7,056 bases of DNA from an uncultured Parabacteroides sp. (GTDB lineage: Bacteria; Bacteroidota; Bacteroidia; Bacteroidales; Tannerellaceae). The position numbers and the translations under genes are program-made. How positions within the stretch are numbered: the stretch's first letter is position 1; every line of letters starts with the position of its first letter. The stretch is from contig CAMTPG010000138.1 of NCBI GenBank assembly GCA_947074335.1, positions 1 to 7,056 of the forward strand. Direction: 5' to 3'. Positions 1 to 6,333 of the stretch are shown here, in pieces. Under the pieces are notes generated by a model. The model was not told where the DNA came from, did no database searches, and was given only the letters and a program-made list of their open reading frames with translations.

Positions 1-815
1 GTGATCGCTCCGCCGTCTGCATTGATAAAATAACGTCCGTATCCCAGATTACGGGCTGCATTCCAAACCTCTTCCACATAACGTGCCGCATATTTTCTGG
101 AGGTATATTCTTTATAGAATACGGCATCTTTGGCACCCACCATATCTAATAAAATACCAAAATCGGCTTTATAATTGGGGATGTGCGGATTTTTGGCCCA
201 ATACTGGCTGCCCAGACACCAGGTTTCTCCATTCGAACGATAAGTATTTCGATCGAAAACCGGTGTGCCATAATCTTCAGCATCAAAGAAGATAATATCG
301 ATACCCACATTGGGTGACTGTTCTCCTATTTGTCGGGCAATTTCAAGTAAAGCACCCACGCCGCTTGCGCCGTCATCAGCGCCGTCAAGCGGTGTATGAT
401 GATTGTCCGGATTCGCATCATAATCGGAAAACGGACGTGTATCCCAGTGTGCAAACAGCAGAATCCGCTTTGGATTCTCCGGATTGAAGGCTCCGATGAT
501 ATTGCGCGATTCGAGCGAGGTATTATCATAGGCTTTCAAAACAACTTCCTGTTCATAGACTTGGGCACCGTGTCGTTCCAGTTCGGCTGCCAGATAATCG
601 CCACAGGCTTTGTGTGCTGCCGTATTGGGAACACGCGGCCCGAAATCAACCTGACGCGCCACATAGGTATAGGCACTGTCGGCATTAAATTGAGGTGTCA
701 GTGATATTGTTTCTGCCACAACCGGTTCCTCCGATGCATTTTTTGTTTCGTTCGAACCTGTATGTCCGCACGATAATAATAAAATTCCCGATACAAATAG
801 AAATGCTTTTGTCAT
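1..815 (-). CDS. M28-fold lipoprotein, probable glutaminyl cyclase (3' end outside window)
   Basis: Partial gene: 271 complete codons from the ATG at 815, running off the left edge. The N-terminus is a lipoprotein signal: hydrophobic residues 5-14 and a lipobox LLSC with lipidated Cys16, so the protein should sit on an envelope membrane. The M28 zinc-hydrolase fold follows, with HWD at 123-125, a metal-ligand Asp148 in GADDGAS, the acidic pair Glu180-Asp181 in FFDAEDYG, and Asp224 in LLDMVG. This pattern lines up better with animal-type glutaminyl cyclases (HYD, TDSA, FFDGEE, LLDLIG in the human enzyme) than with two-zinc aminopeptidases, although the second acidic residue is Asp rather than Glu. 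Such enzymes, known in Porphyromonas gingivalis and Tannerella forsythia, turn N-terminal Gln into pyroglutamate on exported proteins. The last ligand (His, expected about 15-60 residues further on) lies outside the window. It starts 10 bases after the upstream dipeptidase stop, so it is probably the last or a late gene of that operon. An M28 aminopeptidase remains the alternative. Ser/Asn-rich residues 17-30 look like a flexible tether. Confidence 0.85.
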   Translation of the reverse strand, partial: MTKAFLFVSGILLLSCGHTGSNETKNASEEPVVAETISLTPQFNADSAYTYVARQVDFGPRVPNTAAHKACGDYLAAELERHGAQVYEQEVVLKAYDNTSLESRNIIGAFNPENPKRILLFAHWDTRPFSDYDANPDNHHTPLDGADDGASGVGALLEIARQIGEQSPNVGIDIIFFDAEDYGTPVFDRNTYRSNGETWCLGSQYWAKNPHIPNYKADFGILLDMVGAKDAVFYKEYTSRKYAARYVEEVWNAARNLGYGRYFINADGGAI

Positions 816-825
816 AATTTATTTT

Positions 826-1926
826 TTATAAAGCAGCCGTTGCCTGTTGCTGTACCGCATTGAGTACACGCAAGAAGTTTCCGCCCCATATTTTAGCAAT
901 ATCCTCTTCGGAATATCCTTTCTCCATCAGTTTAACCGTGATTTTAATCAGGTCATCCGATCCTTTACAATCTACTAAACCGCCACCGCCATCGAAATCA
1001 GAACCGATGCCTACATAATCGATGCCGGCAACCTGCACAATGTGATCAATATGACGTACCGCATCATCAAGACAGGCCTTTTTTCGGTCTTTATTGATGT
1101 AAGCATCCAGCAGGCAAAGTTGAATAACACCGCCGTTTTTGGCCAGTGCACGCAACTGTTCATCGCTCAGATTGCGGTTATGATCGCAAATAGCTTTTGC
1201 CGACGAATGAGAACAGATAATCGGAACATCCGTAATTTCCAATACATCAAAGAAGGTCTTTTCCGAAGCATGCGACAGATCAACCATCACGCCCTGTTTA
1301 TTCATCTCTTTAACAACCTCTTTTCCGAAAGGACTCAATCCGTTCCATTCGTTTTTGGTTTTCGAGGAAGAGTCGCAAATATCATTGTCGTACGAATGAC
1401 AAAGAGTAATATAATTCACGCCCATCTTCTTAAATTTCTCAATATTGGAAAGATCTTTCCCGATGGCATATCCATTTTCTATGCCGATAAAAAAGGCTCT
1501 CTTTCCCTGTTTTTTTAATGATTCCAAATCATCGGCAGTAACAGCAATACCGCAAAGATCCGGATTTTGTGCTGCCTGATTATATATATTCTGAATCAGA
1601 CCGGTGGCTTTTTCCACTGCCTGGTTCAGACCGGCTTCGTCGCGCTCTTTTTGTCCGACGAAGGCTGCCAGAAAAACAGCATCCAGGCAACCTTCCTGCA
1701 TTTTAGGAATATTTACCTGATTTTCTTCGCGGTTGGCCACATTATAACCCTCTTTATAAAACCAAAACGGAGTATCCGTATGGGTATCGACAGAGAAAAA
1801 ATGCTTATGCATTTCGCGGGCCCGGTTTACATACTGTACAGAATCAACACTCTCGGCATTGGCCGATACAAATGCACCGCCTGTCATACACAGGCAGGCC
1901 ATGGTGGAAATCAAAAGTCGTTTCAT
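826..1926 (-). CDS. Exported M19-family zinc dipeptidase (membrane dipeptidase)
   Basis: 366-residue protein of the renal/membrane dipeptidase family (peptidase M19), which uses two zinc ions to hydrolyse dipeptides, often including those with a C-terminal D-residue. A signal peptide covers residues 1-24: basic MKR, hydrophobic core, then AxA-type site ANA before Glu25. The mature enzyme should be periplasmic. Expected zinc ligands are all visible: His49 and Asp51 (DTHTDTP), bridging Glu150 (IENGYAIG), His219 (DLSHAS) and His240 (CSHSSA). Substrate-site residues Arg251 (after CDHN) and Asp310 (GSDFDG) are also present, and the family's C-terminal WGGNFLRV is at 347-354. Length is normal for a bacterial M19 enzyme, so it looks complete and active. 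It begins 19 bases after the stop of the C26-M19 fusion gene and ends 10 bases before the lipoprotein gene, implying one transcript. It shares roughly 55-60% identity (hand count over about 125 central residues) with the M19 half of that fusion. The actual substrate cannot be read from sequence. Confidence 0.93.
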   Translation of the reverse strand: MKRLLISTMACLCMTGGAFVSANAESVDSVQYVNRAREMHKHFFSVDTHTDTPFWFYKEGYNVANREENQVNIPKMQEGCLDAVFLAAFVGQKERDEAGLNQAVEKATGLIQNIYNQAAQNPDLCGIAVTADDLESLKKQGKRAFFIGIENGYAIGKDLSNIEKFKKMGVNYITLCHSYDNDICDSSSKTKNEWNGLSPFGKEVVKEMNKQGVMVDLSHASEKTFFDVLEITDVPIICSHSSAKAICDHNRNLSDEQLRALAKNGGVIQLCLLDAYINKDRKKACLDDAVRHIDHIVQVAGIDYVGIGSDFDGGGGLVDCKGSDDLIKITVKLMEKGYSEEDIAKIWGGNFLRVLNAVQQQATAAL

Positions 1927-1945
1927 ACCTCATTAAATTTGTTAG

Positions 1946-3721
1946 TTATACTTTGCCGGCCTGAACTGTACGCATCACGCGCAGGAAATTGCCTCCCCAT
2001 ATTTTGGCAATATCCGATTCCTGATAACCGGCATTTAATAATTGTATTGTAATATTCATTAGTTCGTTCGAAGCCCGACAACCGATCAGTTCACCGTCGC
2101 CGTCAAAATCAGATCCGATACCTACGGCATCGATTCCTGCAACTGAGACGATGTGATCAATATGCCGGATGGCATCGCTGACGGAGGCTTTTTCCTCCTG
2201 CTCATTAATAAAACCTTTGTAAAGACAAACCTGCACCACGCCGCCCCGGGCAGCAATGGCTTTTAACTGATCATCGGTAAGATTACGCGGATGATCGCAT
2301 AAGGCACGGGCTGATGAATGCGATGCAATCACCGGATACCGGCTACATGCAAGTGCATCGTAAAAACTCTGTTCAGAAGCATGCGAAAGATCAATCAGCA
2401 TGCCCAGCTCATTCATCCGGCTGATTACGGTTTTACCAAAAGGACTCAACCCGTTCCATTCGGCTTCGCCACGGGCCGAATCGCAAATATCATTGTTGCC
2501 GTTATGGCATAAAGTCATATAGATCACACCCAGCCGGCTGAATTCGTCGAGTTTCTCCAGCGATTTCCCGATGGCATATCCATTTTCAACACCCAACAGG
2601 ATAGCTTTCTTATTTTCGCGCTTCAGTCGGTAAACATCATCGGCAGTAACGGCAATCCCCATTCTGTCGGGATGCAGCAATTCCTGCCGGCGGATTTCCT
2701 GCAACCGGTTTAAAGCATATTGCCAGGCTTTATCATAACCCGACTGATCCCGATCGCCCTGAGGCAGATAAGCCGCCATCACCGTGGCATCCACAAATCC
2801 CTCTTCCATTAACGGAAGATTTACTTTTCCACCCTCTTTTTTGCCGAGATCAAATGAGTCTGGAAAAATCCAGGGTGTATCGGCATGCGAATCCAGTATG
2901 ACCTGAGTTTGATGTATGGCTTTTGCCCGGGCATAATTGCCGGCATGCGCTATATGTAATTTGAACAGCTTGAGCATCTGCTCATCACCTCCGGCTGTCA
3001 ACGCCTCGGGATGCCACTGAATACTGAAAATCTGTTTTTCAGGATGTTCCGTGCCTTCGTTAATTCCGTCGGGCGCCAGCGCCGTTTCAATAAATTCGGG
3101 CGCGGGAGTTACTACAGACTGGTGATGAAAAGAATTTACCCAGAGTTGTTCCTCTCCGGGATAAAGCGAGCCCAAAACAGATTGTCTGTCGACGATGGAG
3201 ACCGTATGTGAAACCTGATCACGGGGCAGCAACTGACTATGTTTGATCAGCTCTTTTCCGGACTGGGCCTGCATATCCTGGTAAAGTAAACCGCCAAAGG
3301 CCACATTCAGAATCTGATGTCCCCGGCAAATCCCCATAATCGGAATCTGCCTATGAGAAGCCAGACGGATCAGAATCAGATCGAACTCATCCCGATAAGA
3401 ATCCACATCCTGCAGTTGCGGGATCGGTTCTTCATTCAGATAAAGCGGATTAATATCGGCTCCGCCGGTCATTACCAGTCCGTCAAGCTGATCCACGATC
3501 GCGGTCAATGCCGCCAGATCAGTGATCACGGGAATGAGCACCGGCGCTCCGCCGCCCAGTAAAACCGCATCAACATAGGTCTCTGCAATGCACGAAAGTC
3601 CGTCTTTCCGATTCGCTGATATTCCGATTCGGGGCAAATAAGCCCCATTATCTTTCAGTTGAAACTGATCGACCTCTTCGTATAGACGCGATAAATTCGG
3701 ATGACGGACTTTCCTGTTCAT
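1946..3721 (-). CDS. Fusion protein: C26 gamma-glutamyl hydrolase (class I GATase fold) + M19 dipeptidase
   Basis: One uninterrupted 591-residue frame carries two enzymes. Residues about 30-255 are a class I glutamine-amidotransferase-like domain of the peptidase C26/PuuD type. It has TGGADINP at 85-92, the nucleophile elbow GICRGHQ with Cys132, and QWHPEA giving His237 and Glu239 as the rest of the triad. Members cleave gamma-glutamyl amide bonds (gamma-Glu-GABA, gamma-Glu-polyamines, folyl-polyglutamates). Residues about 270-590 are an M19 zinc dipeptidase with its ligands intact: His279/Asp281 (DSHADTP), Glu379 (VENGYAIG), His447 (DLSHAS) and His468 (ASHSSA), plus Arg479 and Asp538 (GSDFDG). 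The linker of about 15 residues shows no frameshift or stop. There is no signal peptide, so it should be cytoplasmic, unlike its paralogue next door. An inferred logic is removal of a gamma-glutamyl group followed by hydrolysis of the released dipeptide, as in glutathione to Cys-Gly to free amino acids, or recycling of gamma-D-Glu muropeptides. The substrate is unknown. It is the first gene of the cluster, 57 bases after gyrB; no clear Bacteroides-type promoter is seen in the gap. Confidence 0.92.
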   Translation of the reverse strand: MNRKVRHPNLSRLYEEVDQFQLKDNGAYLPRIGISANRKDGLSCIAETYVDAVLLGGGAPVLIPVITDLAALTAIVDQLDGLVMTGGADINPLYLNEEPIPQLQDVDSYRDEFDLILIRLASHRQIPIMGICRGHQILNVAFGGLLYQDMQAQSGKELIKHSQLLPRDQVSHTVSIVDRQSVLGSLYPGEEQLWVNSFHHQSVVTPAPEFIETALAPDGINEGTEHPEKQIFSIQWHPEALTAGGDEQMLKLFKLHIAHAGNYARAKAIHQTQVILDSHADTPWIFPDSFDLGKKEGGKVNLPLMEEGFVDATVMAAYLPQGDRDQSGYDKAWQYALNRLQEIRRQELLHPDRMGIAVTADDVYRLKRENKKAILLGVENGYAIGKSLEKLDEFSRLGVIYMTLCHNGNNDICDSARGEAEWNGLSPFGKTVISRMNELGMLIDLSHASEQSFYDALACSRYPVIASHSSARALCDHPRNLTDDQLKAIAARGGVVQVCLYKGFINEQEEKASVSDAIRHIDHIVSVAGIDAVGIGSDFDGDGELIGCRASNELMNITIQLLNAGYQESDIAKIWGGNFLRVMRTVQAGKV

Positions 3722-3748
3722 AATCAGAATATATTTTTAGCTATTATA

Positions 3749-3769
3749 CTCCCTTTATTACGAAGGGAG
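3749..3769 (-). other. Inverted repeat (7-bp hairpin) between gyrB and the dipeptidase cluster
   Basis: CTCCCTT at 3749-3755 and AAGGGAG at 3763-3769 form a perfect 7-bp stem with a 7-base loop, about 9 bases after the gyrB stop. In the direction of transcription the stem is followed by TATAATAGC, not by a U-tract, so it is not a convincing intrinsic terminator. It could be a weak terminator, a 3' stabilising hairpin for gyrB mRNA, or an operator for the downstream operon. The repeat itself is certain; its function is not. Confidence 0.5.
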
Positions 3770-3778
3770 CTGATTTAA

Positions 3779-5734
3779 TTAAGCATCAATCTTAGCATAA
3801 GTTGCATTTTCTTCGATAAACTCACGACGCGGACCTACCTCCTCGCCCATCAGCATGGCAAAAGTCTGATCGGCTTCGGCAGCACTGTCGATGGTAATTT
3901 GTTTGAGTGTACGATTATCCGGATTCATGGTTGTATCCCATAACTGATGATCGTTCATCTCACCCAAACCTTTATAGCGTTGTGTATGGATCTGATTTTC
4001 GTTACCATTACCATATTTATCGATAAATTTCTGACGCTGCTGTTCGGTCCAGCAATATTCTTCTACTTTTCCTTTGCGGCACAGATAAAGCGGCGGTGTG
4101 GCCAGATAAACATATCCGTTCTCGATCAGGGCGCGCATACGGCGGAAGAAGAAAGTCAGAATCAGGGTTGCGATATGACTGCCGTCCACGTCGGCATCGG
4201 TCATGATAATCACCTTATGATAACGCAGTTTAGCCAGATTCAGTGCTTTCGGATCCTCTTCGGTACCGATGGTAACACCCATGGCACGGTAAATATTCTG
4301 GATCTCATCACTTTCGAATACTTTATGTTCCATGGCTTTCTCCACATTCAGAATTTTACCACGGAGCGGCAAAATAGCCTGGAAGATACGATCGCGTCCC
4401 TGTTTGGCTGTACCACCGGCCGAATCCCCTTCGACCAGGAACAATTCGCATTGGGCAGCATCTTTGGATGAACAGTCGGCCAGTTTGCCCGGCAGTCCGC
4501 CACCTGTCATCGGCGATTTGCGCTGTACCAGCTCACGCGCCTTGCGGGCTGCCTGACGAGCCTGTGCGGCCAGAATCACCTTATCGACAATGATTTTTGC
4601 CTCTTTGGGATGCTCTTCCAGGTAATAACCCAGCGCTTCACCAATTGCCTGATCCACGGCACCTGTTACCTCGCTGTTACCCAGTTTGGTTTTGGTCTGT
4701 CCCTCAAACTGCGGCTCGGCCACTTTGATTGAGATCACAGCCGTTAACCCTTCGCGGAAGTCGTCACCCTGAATTTCCACTTTTGCTTTTTCCAGCAATT
4801 TGGAATCTTCGGCATATTTCTTCAGCGTACGGGTCAGACCACGACGGAAGCCGGCTAAGTGCGTACCACCTTCGATGGTGTTGATATCATTTACATACGA
4901 AAATACACTTTCGTTGAAGGATGTATTGTAAGTCATCGCCACCTCAACCGGTATGCCCTGTTTTTCGGTAACGATATGGATTACATCCGGAATCAGCTGC
5001 TCTTTCGAACGGTCCACGTAACGAACGAATTCTTTCAAACCCTCTTCGGAACGGAAGATATCCGATTTAAAGCTGCCATCTTCTTTCACCACGCGGCGAT
5101 CGGTAAGATGCAGTGTAATACCTGCATTCAGGAATGCCAGTTCGCGCAGACGGGTAGCCAGAATATCGTATTTATATTCGGTTACGGTAAAGATGCTGTT
5201 GTCGGGCGTAAAGGTTACGGTTGTACCTGTACTGTCAGACTCGCCGATAACCTGTACATCGCTTTCAGGTTTACCGCAGCTAAACTCCTGCATATACACC
5301 TTGCCGTTACGACGCACTTCGGCACGAAGATAAGTAGATAATGCATTTACACACGAAACACCCACACCATGTAAACCGCCGGATACTTTGTAAGTACCTT
5401 TATCGAATTTACCACCGGCATGCAATACGGTTAAAACCACTTCAAGAGCAGATTTGCCCTCTTTTTCGTGGATATCTACGGGAATACCGCGACCGTTATC
5501 TGTTACCGTGATTGAGTTGTCTTCGTTTATGACTACATCTATTTCTGTGCAAAAACCGGCCAGCGCTTCGTCGATAGAGTTATCAACTACTTCATAAACC
5601 AGATGATGAAGTCCTTTTTCGCTAATATCGCCGATGTACATGGCTGGCCTTTTTCTAACTGCTTCTAAGCCCTCAAGTACCTGAATGCTGTCGGCAGAAT
5701 AGCCCGCAGATGCATTCTTCATATCTTCACTCAT
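3779..5734 (-). CDS. gyrB: DNA gyrase subunit B
   Basis: 651-residue ATPase subunit of DNA gyrase, the cytoplasmic type IIA topoisomerase (with GyrA) that introduces negative supercoils. Numbering from the chosen ATG: GHKL ATPase domain with catalytic Glu48 and Mg-binding Asn52 (YEVVDNSIDEALAG), DNGRGIP at 79-85, and the ATP-lid glycine motif GGLHGVGVS at 119-127. The transducer domain carries QTKTKLGN at 346-353. The TOPRIM domain has EGDSAGG at 435-441 and the metal-binding DADVDG at 513-518. The C-terminal GyrA-contact region has QRYKGLGEMN at 585-594. It is the short GyrB form, lacking the long insertion that makes the E. coli protein about 800 residues. The start at 5734 (MSED) gives the normal family N-terminus; a second Met four codons on, at 5722, is possible. 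The frame stays open further upstream to 5872, but that extension has no family match and runs into a terminator. It is probably transcribed from its own promoter (5786-5793). Confidence 0.98.
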   Translation of the reverse strand: MSEDMKNASAGYSADSIQVLEGLEAVRKRPAMYIGDISEKGLHHLVYEVVDNSIDEALAGFCTEIDVVINEDNSITVTDNGRGIPVDIHEKEGKSALEVVLTVLHAGGKFDKGTYKVSGGLHGVGVSCVNALSTYLRAEVRRNGKVYMQEFSCGKPESDVQVIGESDSTGTTVTFTPDNSIFTVTEYKYDILATRLRELAFLNAGITLHLTDRRVVKEDGSFKSDIFRSEEGLKEFVRYVDRSKEQLIPDVIHIVTEKQGIPVEVAMTYNTSFNESVFSYVNDINTIEGGTHLAGFRRGLTRTLKKYAEDSKLLEKAKVEIQGDDFREGLTAVISIKVAEPQFEGQTKTKLGNSEVTGAVDQAIGEALGYYLEEHPKEAKIIVDKVILAAQARQAARKARELVQRKSPMTGGGLPGKLADCSSKDAAQCELFLVEGDSAGGTAKQGRDRIFQAILPLRGKILNVEKAMEHKVFESDEIQNIYRAMGVTIGTEEDPKALNLAKLRYHKVIIMTDADVDGSHIATLILTFFFRRMRALIENGYVYLATPPLYLCRKGKVEEYCWTEQQRQKFIDKYGNGNENQIHTQRYKGLGEMNDHQLWDTTMNPDNRTLKQITIDSAAEADQTFAMLMGEEVGPRREFIEENATYAKIDA

Positions 5735-5785
5735 GCGAATATTTTGTTTTAAATCAGTAATTATCAGTATCTCTGTAATAGCTAA

Positions 5786-5793
5786 CAAATGTA
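5786..5793 (-). promoter_or_regulatory. Candidate -7 box of the gyrB promoter
   Basis: The minus strand reads TACATTTG, a full match to the Bacteroides -7 consensus TAnnTTTG. It would start transcription near 5779, leaving a leader of about 45 bases before the gyrB ATG. It lies just downstream of the terminator closing the previous unit, where a new promoter is needed. No good TTTG -33 box is found at the usual spacing; a T-rich TTTTCC about 22 bases upstream is the nearest candidate. Confidence 0.5.
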
Positions 5794-5858
5794 GTGAAAA
5801 TAATTGAAAGATGTTGGAAAACAGCTGTGAAAAACGTAAAACGGAAATGTATAAACAC

Positions 5859-5895
5859 AAAAAAAGAGACAAGAATTACTCTTATCTCTTTTTTT
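5859..5895 (-). terminator. Intrinsic terminator after the tRNA-Glu / rpsT / tRNA-Glu unit
   Basis: On the minus strand an A7 run leads into AGAGATAAG, a 7-base loop, then CTTGTCTCT and a T7 run. The stem pairs throughout, using one G-U wobble (positions 5870/5884), and the A-run can extend it by pairing with the U-run. That wobble would be a C-A mismatch in plus-strand RNA, so the element is better formed for leftward transcription. It begins 4 bases beyond the downstream tRNA-Glu end and separates this unit from gyrB. Confidence 0.85.
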
Positions 5896-5897
5896 AG

Positions 5898-5973
5898 GTA
5901 GCCCATAGGGGAATCGAACCCCTCTTTCAAGAATGAAAATCTTGCGTCCTAACCGATAGACGAATGGGCCATC
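5898..5973. repeat. Direct repeat, copy 1 (tRNA-Glu plus flanking bases)
   Basis: This 76-base stretch is identical to 6334-6409 and in the same orientation. It consists of the tRNA-Glu gene plus one base on its 3' side and three on its 5' side; identity stops abruptly outside it. The pair flanks rpsT. Confidence 0.9.
5899..5970 (-). tRNA. tRNA-Glu (anticodon UUC), downstream copy
   Basis: The minus strand gives a 72-base cloverleaf. The acceptor arm GGCCCAT pairs with ATGGGCT (position 1-72 is a G-U pair), with discriminator A. The D-loop contains TCGGTTAGG, the anticodon stem CAAGA/TCTTG encloses TTTTCAT with anticodon TTC, and the T-arm carries GGTTCGATTCC. The 3' CCA is not encoded (the next bases are CCT), so it must be added enzymatically. 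It follows rpsT by 68 bases, is followed at once by the intrinsic terminator, and is identical to the tRNA at 6335-6406. Confidence 0.96.
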
Positions 5974-5981
5974 TTTATATC

Positions 5982-6008
5982 AAAGTCGATTATCAGATAA
6001 ACGACTTT
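5982..6008 (-). other. 27-base imperfect palindrome between rpsT and tRNA-Glu
   Basis: AAAGTCG (5982-5988) and CGACTTT (6002-6008) form a 7-bp stem. Inside it, after one A-A mismatch, TTAT/ATAA continues the symmetry around a short centre. No U-tract follows in the direction of transcription. It lies 12 bases before the 5' end of the downstream tRNA-Glu, so an RNA-processing signal or a stabilising 3' hairpin for rpsT mRNA are reasonable guesses. Confidence 0.5.
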
Positions 6009-6017
6009 CGGATGCCT

Positions 6018-6036
6018 TTTAAGTACAGTACTTAAA
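6018..6036 (-). other. Perfect 19-base palindrome just after the rpsT stop
   Basis: TTTAAGTAC, one central base, then GTACTTAAA: a perfect 9-base inverted repeat 2 bases after the rpsT stop codon. As RNA it can form an 8-bp, A/U-rich hairpin with a 3-base loop. It lacks a U-tract, and readthrough to the next tRNA seems intended. It could protect the rpsT mRNA end or mark a cleavage point; the palindrome is certain, the role is not. Confidence 0.5.
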
Positions 6037-6038
6037 TC

Positions 6039-6293
6039 TTATGCCAAGCTGTTTACGTGCTTAGCCAATTTAGATTTCAGATTGCCGGCTTTGTTTTTGT
6101 GGATAACATTTTTCTTAGCCAGTCTGTCCAACATAGAGCATACTTTCGGGAACAAAGTCTGAGCTTCATTCTTGTCTTCAGTAGCGCGCAAAACTCTCAT
6201 AGCGTTTCTTGCAGTCTTTGCATAATATCTGTTACGCAAACGTCTTACGCTGGTTTGTCTGATTCTTTTAATTGATGACTTGTGATTTGCCAT
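6039..6293 (-). CDS. rpsT: 30S ribosomal protein S20
   Basis: 84-residue basic protein recognised as bS20 from its N-terminus (ANHKSSIKR), Lys/Arg-rich helices and the conserved KGNLKSKLAKHV-like end, here AGNLKSKLAKHV at 69-80. It binds 16S rRNA early in assembly of the small subunit and forms a helical bundle at its base. Length is normal (87 in E. coli). The start ATG follows an A-rich leader without a clear Shine-Dalgarno sequence, as is common for Bacteroidota ribosomal genes. It sits 41 bases downstream of one tRNA-Glu and 68 bases upstream of an identical one. No promoter box is visible in either gap, so all three are probably cut from a single transcript driven from 6470-6501. Confidence 0.97.
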   Translation of the reverse strand: MANHKSSIKRIRQTSVRRLRNRYYAKTARNAMRVLRATEDKNEAQTLFPKVCSMLDRLAKKNVIHKNKAGNLKSKLAKHVNSLA

Positions 6294-6333
6294 TTCAACT
6301 ATTCTCTTTATTTATTTCTTAATTTTGTTTATT

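Noticed and set aside
3739..3748. TATAAT on the minus strand after the hairpin, as a sigma70-type -10 box
   Set aside because: The Bacteroidota primary sigma factor uses TAnnTTTG instead, and no TTGACA-like partner is present at a suitable distance.
3947..4471. 174-codon open frame on the plus strand opposite gyrB
   Set aside because: It lies entirely antisense to a certain gyrB and its translation resembles no family. The same applies to plus-strand frames at 4859-5341, 1042-1518, 1567-2052 and the shorter ones over the dipeptidase genes and the cyclase-like gene.
6057..6275. 72-codon plus-strand frame over rpsT
   Set aside because: It is antisense to rpsT, which has a clear family match; the overlap is a by-product of its codon composition.
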